DNA from: Pratylenchus scribneri
Taxonomy: Eukaryota > Nematoda > Chromadorea > Rhabditida > Pratylenchidae
Direction: 5' to 3'
Assembly (NCBI GenBank): GCA_030063045.1
Contig: JAQSEB010000006.1
Location: 372,001-436,000, forward strand
Length of the DNA: 64,000 nucleotides
In this document: piece after piece, positions 22,060-35,600 of the stretch
Layout: the number at the start of each line of letters is the position of its first letter
How positions within the stretch are numbered: the first letter of the stretch is position 1
Position numbers and translations under genes: made by a program
Notes under the pieces: generated by a model
Databases searched by the model: none
The model's input: only the letters and a program-made list of their open reading frames with translations
What the model was told of the DNA's origin: nothing

Positions 22060-25000
22060 TCAAAAAGGCCAAAACCAATTGGCGCCTTCACTTCTTCCAC
22101 CTCCACCTCTCCTCGACGCATCCCTTTGCATTTGTTTCGCAAATTTTTTGATATATGCACGGAGTGCCGGATTCTCATGGGATTTGGCCAATTCGGCGGC
22201 CCTTTTCGCATATTCCACCGCTTTTTCCTGATCACCCGTGTGGAACAATGCTTCGGCATAGCAACAATAATAGGACAGAACAATGGACCTTTAAAATTGG
22301 GGGGAAATTAATTGAGTGGAAAAAACTCGTCAAAAACGGACTCGCATTCGGGCAAAAGTAGCAGTCGATCCAATCCAAGCTCAAGGAATTTTCGTGCCAT
22401 TTCAAATCTGCAAATTTATTTTATTTATTTTTGAATGAATTCAAATGAAACTGACTTGTTTTTGATGACGCATTTTGCGGCAAATGTGCTCAACAAATTC
22501 ATGGAATGGAACGTGTTGAGACCGTAAATTTTCTGGGAAACCTGAAATATATATTAATTGTAATTGAATTATTCCAAAAAGAAATTTATTAAATTTTCAA
22601 TGATTTAAAGACAAAATATTTTGCCTATTAGGAAGTTGGACTTAAGAGAAGGGTTGGTTCCGCAATTTTTTGGACATGAAAAATTTTGAGGAAAATTCAA
22701 TTAATTTTTTTGGATATTAACTGAATTCTTCAAATTTTTTACAAAATATTTTGCCTATAATGATTAAGGAATTGGAATTAAATTAGAGTTTTAGGAAATG
22801 GCCAAATTTTAGGTATCCAGGATTTTTTCATGGAAAAATTCGATAATTTTTGAATAAATTAAATGAATTCCCTACAATTTTTTAATTATTTTGGCAACAA
22901 GAAGAAATATTGGAATTAAATTTAGGCTAAGCTAAGGGCAAATTTTATGAATTTAAAAAATTTTTTGGAAACAAAAAATTAAGAGTAAATCCAAAATTAA
23001 ATACCAATAATAATAATATTTTCTTACCTTCAATGCCTCCAAAATATATTCCTGTGCTTCATCGAGTCGAGTGTCCGCATAGAAATCCAACTAAAAATTT
23101 GAGGCATTTTTTGACCAAATTCACTGTTAAAAATTGCCAAGAAAAGTGAGTATTCATGCAAACACATTCCCAACAATGCAAACTGGAATTTAATGAGGAG
23201 GAAATAAAAATGACCAAAAAAAATATTAATTGAACCAACCGATTCGGTGTAATCCAAGCCAAGTCTATCGACGGGCATCTATTAAAAAAATAAATTAATT
23301 AATAAAATATTTAGTGAAATTTTCTTTGATAAATTAATAAAAATATTTTGGGTAATTTTTTTAAAAATTAATTTAAACAAATAAAGAAAATTGTCCTAAA
23401 TATTTATAAAAATTTAATAAAATATTTAGTGAAATTTTCTTTAAAAAATTTGTGAAATTCTTTTAAAAATTAATAAAACATTTTTGTATAATTTTCTTTA
23501 AAAAAAAATTAATTAACATTTTTGTGTAATTTCCCCTAAAAAATTAATATAGAATGAATATTTTTGTATAATTTCCCTTAAAAAAATTATAAATATTTTT
23601 ATTTAATTTTCTTTAAAAATTAATAATATAATTTTATATAATTTCCTTTAAAATTCTTTAAAAATTAATATTTTGTGCAATTTGATAGCCCAAAAAAACC
23701 GACCACTGTTTCAACATTTGCACCATGTTCCAAATGATAATTGGACAATGTTTTGTCCACTTCCTGCAATTGTTTTGACAGACAATGCCTATAGCCAATG
23801 TCGGCGGATTCGGGGTCGCCTAAAATTTGAATAAATTTCCAAAAAATATTGGAAATCCATTAGAAGACCTTTTCTCGCGAAAATGTCCGCCAATTTCAGT
23901 GAAATTCCAATGAATTCCGGTGATGATTCCGTCTTTCGATGAAGTGTGATGAGCCTAAAAATTGAAGATATATTCAATGATTTGATTTGGATCAATTCCA
24001 ATCTCGGTGTTAGGAAGTCTTCAAGGAAATATGCTAGTTTAACCAAATCTAATTAATTTCAACAATGTCTTTTCTGACCTTAACTTTTGTTTTTTTTTTG
24101 TATATTATTGTCATTCTAAACTCAAAAATATTTCATTTTAGAGCAGAAAATGAGGAAATTGTTAAAAGAAAAGTATTAAAAATTGTAAATTTAATTTTAA
24201 AATATATTACCTATACAATTTTGTCAACTTTTAACCAAAATATGATTTAATCGCAATTTTTTTTATTTAAAAAATTTCAAAATTTAAGATTTTGATTGGC
24301 TATTTATTATTTATATAAATTTTAGTTCAAAAAATTTCCCAAATTATCAAAATGTCCAAATCAGAATTTACCTACCTATGAATAACCAGCCGGAATAATT
24401 TCTCCGCATTGTACAATTCATCCGCCTCATAATAGGCGTTGGCCAATTCGTCCAATATCCGTGTCACAATTTTTGGATTCCCCAATTTCTCTGCATCCGC
24501 CAATGCTTCATCCAAAACCTTTGTTGGGAATAAATATTAATTTGGAGAATTTTAAAGGTTATAGCCTCAAAAATGTTAAATTTTCGACATTTAAATTTGT
24601 GGAAAAAGTAAAATGACTTCGAAAGTTTTTAACTTGATTCGAAAATGACTTTGAAAAAGAATTCAAACAATTTAATTAAAAAATTTTCCGGAAGTAATAA
24701 AGTTTCGGCAAAAAAGTAACAATAAATTTTATGCTAATTGATTGTTAGAAATTACAATCCCATTCCGGAATGAACTTAGATTTTACAATTACAATCGCAA
24801 ATTTCAATTACAATCGCAAATTTCAATTACAATCGCAATTACAATTACAATCGCAAATTACTATTACAATCGCAAATTACAATTACAATCCTAAATTACA
24901 ATTACAATCGCAAATTACAATTACAATCGCAAATTACAACAATCGCAAATTACAACAATCGCAATTACAATTACAATCGCAAATTACAATTACAATCGCA

Positions 25001-25743
25001 ATTACAATTACAATCGCAAATTACTATTACAATCGCAAATTTCAATTACAATCGCAATTACAATTACAATCGCAAATTACTATTACAATCGCAAATTACA
25101 ATTACAATCCTAAATTACAATTACAATCGCAAATTACAATTACAATTACAATCGCAAATTACAACAATCGCAATTACAATTACAATCGCAAATTACAATT
25201 ACAATCGCAAATTACAATTACAATCGCAATTACAATTTAGATTTTACAATTAAACTTCCGGAACAACCGGAAAAAAAATAAACTTTCTGGAAAATTAATT
25301 AATTAAATTGAACAAAATATGTCACATCCCTTCCCCTTAAATCTACCTCGATTGCTTCTTTATAACGTGCATATTTCCGAAGGAGCATTGCCCGTTTCAC
25401 TTTGTCCTTGAGCGGATCATCGTCCAGTTTTTGCCATTCTTCAAAGCCAAGAATTCCAAATAAAGTCCAAGCCATCAATTGACTTTGGTGTGAATGTGAA
25501 TTTTGTTGTTTTTCTCGATGTTGGTCTTCATTTGTGAATTGTTGTGCCAATTTTTGTTGTGAATTTTCCGTCGCTTTTGCACAAATTAGTGGCAATTGTT
25601 TTGAGGAAGAAGAGGAAGGCATCAACAATTTGTATCGATGACTTCTAAATACAAAAAAATTAAAGTTTAAATTATTCCCAAATTTACCTTAACAATGGAG
25701 GCGACCGAATCAACCATAAGGCAACCCTTTGAGCAATGAACAT
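22060..25743 (-). CDS. TTC19: TTC19-like mitochondrial TPR protein
   Basis: Inner-membrane protein that supports respiratory complex III by clearing Rieske-protein fragments. The start at 25743 gives MFIAQRVALWLIRSPPLL, basic and without acids, as expected of a mitochondrial presequence. TPR blocks follow in TTC19 order: ARYKEAIEVLDEALADAEKL; RILDELANAYYEADELYNAE; EFIGISLKLADIFARKGD; ALLGMCLHEYSLFL (compare LLLGMCLDACARYL); and FHTGDQEKAVEYAKRAAELA. The first join (25688 to 25654) and the GAG/GTT join across the ACAATT array both keep frame. It ends in a G/R-rich tail. It converges on the transporter gene, with 136 bases between stops. Confidence 0.8.
23290..23695. repeat. AT-rich degenerate tandem intron of TTC19
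   Basis: Repeats of aaaattaataaaatatttagtgaaattttcttt-like units, about 35 bp and much diverged. The TTC19 intron at about 22550-23025 is similarly AT-rich without clear units. Confidence 0.45.
24750..25262. repeat. ACAATTACAATC satellite, array 3 (intron)
   Basis: In a TTC19 intron. Left edge attacaatcccattccgg then aatgaacttagatttt; the body is acaattacaatcgcaa units, some with tt or ct variants. A block of about 180 bp with aatcgcaatt and tactattac variants appears twice (about 24800 and 25000). The right edge runs into cttccggaacaaccgg, resembling the arrays at 26235 and 44240. Confidence 0.9.
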
Positions 25744-25945
25744 TTTGGTTTAAAAAATTTGCTTTAAAATAAGTTTTTTAAGTTTAATTAATTAATGATA
25801 AAATTTAAAAAATAAATAATGATCAAAACTTTTTATAAAATTGTAATAAATTAAGACGTATTTATTTCTTATGATGTGAGTGTTCAAAATAAAAATTGAG
25901 AATTTGAGAAAATTAAAATCGATTCAAATTCTTTTCATAATCAAT

Positions 25946-27921
25946 TTAAATTCCTTTCATTTCCGCATTTTTCTCGCACAGTGCCATCACCGAGCAATTG
26001 GCCAATTTAAGTCCATAAGGGCTTCCATAAAAGTCAACTCCCTTGCAATTCAGTGTCAAGTAACGCATTCCGGTGGGATAATCCTTGAATACATGCTGAA
26101 CCCGATGCCAGCCTTCACCTTAAATAGAACGAATATTTTAATATAATTAATTAAATTTTGTTATTATTAAATTTAGAAAGGAGATTTTTAGGTTGAAAAA
26201 ATCGAAAAAATACGTAATTTTTAGTTTTTCGGTAGTTTTATATTTGTTCCGGTTATTCCGGAAAGTTTTATTTTTTGTTCCGGTTATTCCGGAAAGTTTT
26301 ATTTTTTGTTCCGGTTATTCCGGAAAGTTTTATTTTTGTTCCGGTTGTTCCGGAAAGTTTTATTTTTGTTCCGGTTGTTCCGGAAAGTTTTATTCTTTGT
26401 TCCGGTTGTCCGGAAAGTTTTTCCGGTTGTTCCGGAAATTTTTTTCCGGTTGTTCCGGAAAGTTTTATTTTTTGTTCCGGTTGGCGGTTGTTCCGGAAAG
26501 TTTTATTTTTTGTTCCGGAAAGTTTTATTTTTTTTCCGGAAAGTTTTATTCTTTGTTCCGGTTGTCCGGAAAGTTTTATTTTTTTCCGGTTGTTCCGGAA
26601 AGTTTTATTTTTTGTTCCGGTTGGCGTTTGTTCCGAAAAGTTTTATTTTTTGTTCCGGAAAGTTTTATTTTTTTTCCAGAAAGTTTTATTCTTTGTTCCG
26701 GTTGTCCGGAAAGTTTTATTTTTTTCCGGTTGTTCCGGAAAGTTTTATTTTTTGTTCCGGTTGGCGTTTGTTCCGAAAAGTTTTATTTTTTGTTCCGGAA
26801 AGTTTTATTTTTTTTTCCCGTTGCTTCGGAAAGTTTTTAATTTAATTTTTCTAATGAAATTTTCGCAAAAAAAATGGCAAAGTAATAAAAAATAGTAGTC
26901 AAAAAATGACAAAAATCTGAAATAAATGCTCAAAAACATTATTTAAATATTTTAAAATCCTTATAATTTATAAATATTGCACCTTGATATCGTCCTAATT
27001 GTAAATCGATTGTTACATCAACCCAACGACCATTCTCATCCCTGCTTTCATTCCGGAATACGCCATATTGATCTTCATTTGGAATTGGATGTTTGGGAAA
27101 ATGGTCATCCTCATCATCAATGCTGGCATCCAAGGAACATCGCATTGTATAAATGATATCGCCATCCAGTCGTTTTCCAACCATTTCAGAGACAACAATA
27201 GTTGGCCGGAAATTGTCCATTATATCGTCCTTAAATATTGAATTTATTTTAAATTAAAAATTGTAAAAAATTTAACTGTTAATCCTTCATCGGCCAATTT
27301 GATGATAATATCCTTTCCGAAAGTTTCAGTATCGATGGAAATGCAGGCTTCAATTGACGTGTCGAATTTTGGCTGAATATCCTGGTCACCTTCAATAAAC
27401 GCTGGCGGAATTTCGATCATAGCTTTGAAGCTGTAAAATATGAAATTTGATCTTTATAATTTTTTCGGTAATTAACCTATCATCAACCAGATGCTCCTCT
27501 TCCCATTGCCAAATTCGATCCGTTTCCCATCTTGGATCCAATGTTAGATTTTGGTCAATATTTGGGTCCAAATCCCAACAGTCCTTGATTAAATTTCGCC
27601 CAAAACAATGCTTTAGCGCCATCGTTTTGAATGATTTTGTCGAGAGACCAGCCAATTTTGGCGATTCCAGCTTGTATCCATCATGTTCCATTTTCTTTCG
27701 CCAAAAGAAATTGTCCGATAAAATTCGGTTCCATTGTGGTGAGACCTGAAGAACTTATTTTTTTGTTGCAAAATTTATTTAAAATTTATATTTTAAATTA
27801 TTGATTTAAACTAATCAAAAACCTGTGGACATATTTTGATCAAATCCTTGACCTGTACTCTCAACAAAATCAATGCCATTCCATCATCCGATACGGCTGA
27901 CACTGACAAGTCAATGCTCAT
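25946..27921 (-). CDS. F-box protein with FBA domain (FBXO2/6/44-like)
   Basis: Likely substrate receptor of an SCF ubiquitin ligase. The start at 27921 gives MSIDLSVSAVSDDGMALILL, then a short F-box (KDLIKICPQVSPQWNRIL, then DNFFWRKKM). The FBA domain starts near RNLIKDCWDLDP, with TLDPRWETDRIWQWEEEHL, and ends WHRVQHVFKDYPTGMRYLTL, then FYGSPYGLKLANCSVMAL, a good match to the FBA C-terminus. As I recall FBXO2, a Tyr-Trp pair there binds glycans; here the residues are Phe-Tyr, so sugar binding is uncertain. It ends EMKGI with the stop at 25946-25948. One intron is filled by a TTCCGGAA array. It is the middle gene of a tight minus-strand trio. Confidence 0.75.
26235..26840. repeat. TTCCGGAA-AGTTTTATTTTTTG satellite (F-box intron)
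   Basis: About 25 units of ttccggaaagttttattttt with variable ccggttgttccgg inserts. Sub-blocks of about 135-145 bp (with a ggttggcgtttgttccg variant) repeat within it, showing higher-order amplification. It is free of stops in several frames only because of its base pattern. Confidence 0.9.
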
Positions 27922-28150
27922 TGCTTTTTGGTGTTGCTTTTCTCTTGATTGATTATTTTTGACAATAAATTCTAATAAAATTTATGAATTGAATAATTTA
28001 TAAATTAGTAAAATAATGTAATAAAAGATTAAATTACTTCTTTTGTATAAAATCAATTTGATACGATTTAAATTTTATTGCAATAATGATGATAAATATT
28101 TTATGTGAAATAAAAATATCCAATAAATTTGGGCGAATTTTCATTATTTA

Positions 28151-28680
28151 TCACAAATTTTCTTCTTTCGGAGCAAAACTTGCACCACATGAGCAGCCGC
28201 TGGTCGCCTTTGGATTCTCCTGAAATAATTTTATTTAAAATAATGGCCAAAAATATTAGTTTAAAAACCGTTATTCGGAATGCGGATCGCATCAAATCCT
28301 CCACATAATCCAATTTTGCACCTCGCAAAAATTCTAGCGATGTCTAAAAATTGATGCATTTCTATAAAATTTAACATATAAAAATTTACTTTGTCAACCA
28401 CCAACATTGCTCCCGGCGCTATTCGGATAATCTCATCCTCTTCTTTGTCAATTTCTTTACCCAATTCCATTTTGTACTCAAAGCCAGAGCAACCGCCGGA
28501 ATCAACACTGATGCGCAAATGTTCATCGGGTGCAGCAATTTTTTGTAACTAAATTTGTTGTATTTAATCCAAATTATATGGAATGTAAACCTGTTTTGCT
28601 GCTTTTTCTGATACAAGTAAAAGTTGATTGCCGACATCCGTTGAAAATCGAGCATTTGTGAAGAATCTTTTTGAAAGCAT
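28151..28680 (-). CDS. ISCA2: Mitochondrial iron-sulfur assembly protein ISCA2
   Basis: A-type Fe-S carrier needed for mitochondrial 4Fe-4S proteins. The start at 28680 gives MLSKRFFTNARFSTDVGNQL, a plausible mitochondrial presequence. The A-type core follows: LRISVDSGGCSGFEYKME, then TSLEFLRGAKLDYVEDLMRS and ENPKATSGCSCGASF, ending EENL. The three cluster-binding cysteines (CSG and CSC) are intact. SLEFLRGAKLDYVEDLMRSAF resembles ISCA2 more than ISCA1. Four exons with short introns keep frame. It is divergent to MED13 and first in a possible operon with the F-box gene (229 bases downstream). Confidence 0.92.
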
Positions 28681-29690
28681 ACTGAGCAAATTATACATAA
28701 ATTTTCGTAGTTTTTTATACTCTAAATCACAATTGATTAGGTTAATGAGTCGAATAACTTAATTTTAGTAAAATAGGCTAAATTTTTGGGATATTTCTGG
28801 ATTTGGCTCTACCAAAATAAGCAAAATTTTAGGCCAAATTATTCAAATTTTAATAAATTAAATTGATGGGAAAAGTGACACATTATACAACCTAAGCTTC
28901 CTCTTCCTTCTTGTCTTTTCTTCCGTTTCCCCTAGAGGCGAGACCTCTAGAGAAATAGAACCAGAGCACGAGCATCGCATCAAGCAATAAGCAAAGCACA
29001 CAATGAGCAATGACAATTAACCAAACCATGGTGGTTGAAGAAGAAATGAAAAAAGATATGTAGGTATGTGTGTGTGTGTGGATATGTGAAAATTAAGCAT
29101 TCATCATTCCCAATTTCCCCATCCTTCCGCCATGTTCCTTCCAGCGACCAACCCAGCCACCAGAGTCTACCACCATCACACCAAGCGTCGAGCGTTTTTT
29201 CCATCAATTTTATACTCACTCACACACATCAAAATACTACAATGAGCAAGTGGCATAGATAGCGCATAACACCACAATTTAGCCTATTAGCATCGAACAA
29301 AACCGTATGGTTAATGCGCCTTTAACTTTTATTAATTAGTTTTATTTGCTGATGAGACTAGACAAAACAATCGAATATAACCCAGCAAGTGTGCCTCTTC
29401 TCACTTTTGTCAATCATTTATTATACTTTTGTTTTTGTTAAAACACGGTGTTACGTATAATAAAAAAAGCTTAATAAGCTTTTAATTAATCGTTTTTAAA
29501 CTTTAAACTTGATGGATAATTGAAAAGATGGTTTAAAACCTTAAACGAACAGCATTGTTTTTAATTTGCAACAATTTGTAGGCTGAAATTCAACAAATTG
29601 ACTGCCTTCCACTAAAACTATTTAACCAACTTAAATCAAATGTATTGTTAATAAAAGAGTTTATTATTATCCTATCAACATTTCAATTCA
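28681..29690. promoter_or_regulatory. Divergent intergenic region between ISCA2 and MED13
   Basis: About 1 kb with no gene. It must carry both promoters. It holds a perfect hairpin at 28932-28950 (CTAGAGG/CCTCTAG, 5-base loop), a short gtgtgtgtgtg run (about 29068) and a palindrome aaagcttaataagctttt (about 29466). Roles of these are unknown. Confidence 0.5.
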
Positions 29691-32600
29691 ATGAGCAACG
29701 GGTCAACAACGACTGCGGGGCTTGGCGGACCCTCATCATTTGAAGATTGTCCTACCAATGTTTTTCAAATTGTAAGTTTAGTAAATTTCGGCGGAAATGA
29801 TTTATAATTTATTAGGCCGAATTAAATGGCCTAAAATGGTGCGCACTTACTTCCGGCAACAAAAGTCTCCAACAAGAATTGGATTCATCCAATCCGGATG
29901 AAGAAGAATGCCCAATCATGCGGGCATATACCGAATGTTTGGAGGCGGATTTGTTGTGTACATGGCGAAGGAGGTTATTTTATTAATTTCCGCTTGCAAA
30001 TTTATCGATTTGATTAAGACCGCCCAGTGCCGGAGTGAATTCTGCCTATTTAAACCCAACACCGAATCAAGATGACCCAAAAGAGATATGGCTTTTTTGG
30101 TATGCGGCCGAGGAACCCGAACTCATCAATGAATTCAAATCGAGGGGAATGATTGGTTAGTTTTGGCAATTTTAGGCATAATTTGCATAATATTTTCGTT
30201 TCAGAGCTAACACACAGTGAATCCATGGACACGGACACACCCCGAATAGAATTTGAATATGAGACAAGGACACTGTTCTTCAAGGCTTTAAATGGGGCCA
30301 TTGAAAGGCGGCTTTTATTAGAGGTTCGATGACATAAAATTTTTTGTCCTTTTACACAGTTCCTGCGTCCAATTTCCAATAATATTTTTATATGCGTCCC
30401 ATCAATTTTTTAGGCGTCCAAAAACCGAAATTCTACCCTAACCTAAACCCATCCTATCCTGCACTTAATTAGCTTAACCCCCCCCCCCCTCCCCCCTATA
30501 AGGTTTAGCGTTTAGGTAGTTTCGGATGAGTTTAGGGCTTTAGGGTAAAGTAAGGTTTAAGGCAAATTTAATTTGTACTTTTTAATGGGACCCATAAAAA
30601 TATTATTGTACGCATAAGTATTGATTGGACTTATAATAATTAACCGGACTCATAATTGTTGATTGGACGTAGTAACTTTAAAAGAATTAAATATTTTAAT
30701 AATTATATTCATAATAGGGATATGTACGATTCGGTCGATGGCTTTGCAAACCCGTAAAAATGAATTCGTTCAACAAATGTGCAATACCAAAGTAATAAAT
30801 CATTGTTTAATAATGTAAATATTCTAATTTAGATTCATCAATGCAATTCGTTTCAATTATTTTTTGCATCGAGATTCGCTGGTTTGTGCCAGTATTGCCG
30901 TCCAACGACAACCAACAATCCTGCGTTTATCCCAATCACATCTAAAGGAGAGCCGTGTTCAACCAGTAATATTGGGTATGTTTTATGGCATTTCTTTGGG
31001 AATATTAGCAATTTTATGGTTTAATTTTTTTAGTCGATTTTAGAATTAGAATTTATAAAAAATGCATAAAAGTGATTATTGAACCCGAAAAAATAACTTC
31101 CTCCCAGCGGATTCGAACCAGAGACCTAAATTTTGCAAATTCGAGAGGTACCGCCACTATTTGGGTCGAAAATTTTTCAATTTTTTTGGTAAAAAGGAAA
31201 GGAATTATAGATTGTATTAAAAATTCATAAAAATGACAATCAAGTCAGAAAAAATTATGGTCCTCTGGGCGGGTTCGAACCCGAGACCTCAATTTTGTAT
31301 AAACGAATGGAAGAGATCCTCCCTTTGATGCAAAAATTTTCAAAATTTTTGATATAAAATCTTGTTTATAAACTTTAACCAAACTAAATCTAAGCCATCA
31401 ACCCACTAGGCTAAACGCGCTGGTCTAATCTTTTCCATTGTAATTTAATTCTTCCTTAAATACAGGACCTTGGTCAATTCGTGCCCAATTGGCGCCTGGA
31501 CAAACATTTTTATTTGACAATGAAAATGGCAAAAATGTTGACGAGTCACCGCATAGAGGTATATTTTTGGCATTTTTTATATTAAAAATGATTCACAAAA
31601 TCAAACAGAAAACAAGGATAAACTGAAACAGCTGATTGAGAAACAATGGATTGGATGGAAACGAATATATCCGGCATTGGAAAATCCAAAAGTGTCGCAA
31701 CAAATGCCAAAAGGATTGCCAAAAATGTTGTTGGTCCAAGTGAATGGCAAATCCCTGCTCTATCCCAGCGCATTCATTGGCATTTTGGCCGATGAACAAT
31801 TGGCGCCGGTCATCAAAATGGATGAAAATTTATATTCAAATGATTCAATTTTGGATGATTGTGCTGTCGCAACCACTTCAATGGAACAGGAGACTGATGA
31901 GATGATTGATGGCAGAATAAAAAGTTTATTAGTCAAAATAATTCACATTTGAAAAATATTTTCCAGGGGAACGAAAAAGGATATCCGCAAATGTGGCCAT
32001 TGCGAGGACAAGTTTTGGCGACAGTTGCCTTCGATTCCCTGGAACGGCAGCTCCCAAAAATGTTGGAATGGGCGCCATTGGTTGTATGTCCGAATTCAAC
32101 TATGATTATATGCGAAGGGAATTTTGCTATTGTCGAATTTGTCCAAAACTGGGCCAACAACCAAATTCAATTCCACCGCAACAGCAGCTGGAAAATAAAC
32201 GTATTATTTTTTATTAATAAAAACGTCAAGTTTTAATAATTATCCAAAAAACCATAAGTTTTTGTTATGCAAAAAACTTAAGTTTTTATTATCCAAAAAA
32301 CCTTAAGTTTTTATTATCCAAAAAACCTTAAGTTTTTATTATCCAAAAAATCTTAAGTTTTTGTTATCCAAAAAACCTTAAGTTTTTATTATCCAAAAAA
32401 TCTTAAGTTTTTATTATCCAAAAACCTTAAATTTTTATTTCCAAAAAACCTTGTTTTTATTATCCAAAAAACCTTAAGTTTTTAATACTTAAATATTTTT
32501 TTCAGAACAAAACCTGGAACAACCGCAAAATTCCCAAAACCACGATGTTCATTCTAACAATTTTAATCGACTACCATTTCATCGAAACATTGAGAGAATA

Positions 32601-35600
32601 AATCAAAAACAACAGCAAAATTACCAAATAAATACCAAAAAATACACGGAACCAAAGAAGGAACGAAGAAAATGTGCACCACCAAAATGGATCGCCGGTC
32701 TCGCATCGTTGCCAAATGAAAATGCACAAAAATTGCCAACAAAAAGAGAGCAATTTGATCAAAAGAATCAATTCTATGGAAAATATCGAACAAGGATAGC
32801 ACAACAACAAGAATTAATACGAATAAATGAAATGACCAGTCTTTCGGATGCACGGTTCAATTTAAATTGACTAATTATTAGTAAAATTTTAAATTTTAGC
32901 ATAACGAGTGTTAAAGAAGAAAATAACCAAGCAGCAGAAAATTCTGTTTTGAAAGGAATCCTAGATGAAGATGAAGAAGACATTGAAGAAGATATTACTG
33001 TAAACATAATAGATATATCACAATATCAATTTTACATGCGACAAAATCAAAATGAAAACCCGATTTGGCGGCCACCTGGAATTGATGAGCCAGAAAAACC
33101 GAAAGAGAAACCCAAAACTGATGAACCTGAACCGGAAAAACCGACAGCAAAGCCAAAAAGGAAGAGGAAATACAATCAAATTGGCAGTACAAAAACGGCG
33201 AAGCGATTAAAGTGGCCAAGTGTTGTGGAATTTGATTTCTTGAATATTGCATTTGAGGAAGAGGTTAATTTTTTTGAAATTTTAATAAATTTTCTAGACC
33301 TTAAGTTTTAAAATTTTTTGGACCTTAAGTTTTAAAATTTTTTGGACCTTAAATTTACAATTCTTAGACCTTAAGTTTAAAAAAATTTAAACCTAAAGTT
33401 TTAAAATTTTTTGGACCTAAGTTTTAAAATTTTTAGACCTTAAGTTTTAAAAAATTTTGGACATTTTTAAAATTTTTAGACCTTAAGTTTTGAAATTTTT
33501 AATATTTAAATTAATAAACTTTTAATTTTTTTAAGGATTCCAATATATTCGCCATTGATCCATGCAATTCGTTGCCCTCCATTTCAAACAACGAAGAAGT
33601 CAAGTCCGAATCATTGTTGATGAAATTGTTGTTGAGTCCCAACACAGTGCCAATGCCAATTGATGATCCAAGCGAAAGGCTAATTGATGAGAATGCAACT
33701 GCAGAAACTCCCCCATTTGCACTTGACGGCCATGAACAAATGGAAACAAATGAAAATGAAATGGTGGAAGAATTGCAGGTAATTCATAAATTATATCCAC
33801 CCAAGAGAGCAGCCAACTTGGCGCAATTTACAATAACTCTTCAAAGACTGAACCAATTTTGATGATTTTGGTATTAAATTAAAGAGCAGACTTTTGGCTA
33901 TTCACTGAAATTAATTTTATTTAAATTGGTTTAAAGTTGATGAAATTTTGCCCAAAAAATCATTGCAAATTTTATTAATCTATAGAAAGATCATTTTAAT
34001 AGATTTTTTGGACACAACTTAATCAATTTTTAACCAATTTAAATAAAATTAAATTCATTGGATAGCCAAAAATCTGCTCTTTAATTTGATACTAAAAACA
34101 TCAAAATTAGTTCAGTCTTTGGGTCGTAATCTGTCAAAACTTATTATAAAAAATGTCTTTTTTTCATCACAGAGTTCCTCATCTACCGCGGTGAATACGC
34201 CATATCAACAACAACAGCACACACCCACAACGCAATGTTTTATGTCACCGCCCGCGTCGAATGAATGCATTGATGCGGCGGCGGGGAATGCAGCGACGGC
34301 AACAATTTTGGGAGTTGGCAATATTTATCAGACAATTACGGCCAATCCGAATGCGCATATTGGACAAACGGTGCAGTTAAAAATGTTGATCTGATACTAA
34401 TTTTTTTCAACCGATACTAATTTCACCAACCAAAAATATTATAATGGCAGACATTTTAATTTTTAATCAATTTTTGGCCATATCTCCGTCAGCCCGTAGG
34501 CATCCTAGGGCATTAATTTATACGGTTAATTCTTAATTCGATTCAGCTTAGTCCATTTAATTTTGCGAAATGGCAATTTTAGACAATTCAATTTTGAAAA
34601 TATTAAACCCTAAACCGGTTTAAAAACCTAAACCTAAAGTTTCAATTGGCCATAACTTAATTTGGTTTAAACCAAGAATGTTAAACCGGTTTAAAACCCA
34701 AAATTCAATCAACCCTGACTTTGGCTCTTAAACGGATTAAACTGATTTGAAATGAAATCTTAAACAAAATGACCCTAACAGAATCGATTAAACCATAAAT
34801 CAATACTGTACCCTGTACCATAAAACCATAATTAGGACATGCCGAATTTAAAATCTTTAGATAATTTAATATCAACCAAAACACAAAAAAAATTAAAGGC
34901 TAATTATCAAATAAATCCATAAAATTCCAGCATCAAAACGCACATGCCGCTGCCCTCCAAGAATCCCTGAGCCGAATATATCCAACACCACCAACCCCAC
35001 TGCAATTTTCACCCCTGAATATGCTTCATCATCAATCTATCAATGAGGAGGGAGTAATCAATATAATTTCACATTTCTCCGCCCAAATGAAGAATGCGCC
35101 ATGGAAAGAGCCTTTGTATGGGGCCGTTGAATGCCAAAAAGCTCATTCCAGGGAATTTTGTCGACGATTCCTGGGCAATTCAACAAAAATTGTTGAAAAT
35201 GAAGATTTTTGTTCGAATGAGACAAATAATATGGAATGCGGTCAATCACAAGATGAATGCTGTTGCGATTGTTTGAGTATTAAAAACGAGAATGAGCAGG
35301 TAGAATAATATTAAAAATAATTTAAAATTTTAATACCAAAACCAAACCATTTTGAATCATTTTCGTCCAAACCGGTTTCCGGTTTGCAAACCATTTTTTG
35401 GTCCTTGCTTATTCCTAAAAAAATTTTTCCCTTCCCCAGCCTAAAAATCTTTTGCCATTTTATCGATTAAACTCTTTTGGCCCATTTTTAATTTTGGCCA
35501 AACCGGTTTGCAAACCATTTTTTAGTCATTGCATATCCCTAAAAAGTTGTTTTTTTTTCCCAAAAATCTTTGCAATTTTTCGGTTTAAACCATTTGGACC

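Noticed and set aside
26193..26895. Three overlapping open frames with FRKVLFFVP-like repeats
   Set aside because: These are translations of the TTCCGGAA satellite in three frames at once. No start context or splice logic, and the flanking F-box exons are on the other strand.
28932..28950. Perfect 7-bp hairpin as a terminator or regulatory RNA
   Set aside because: It is short, isolated and in a promoter region between divergent genes. No support beyond the palindrome.
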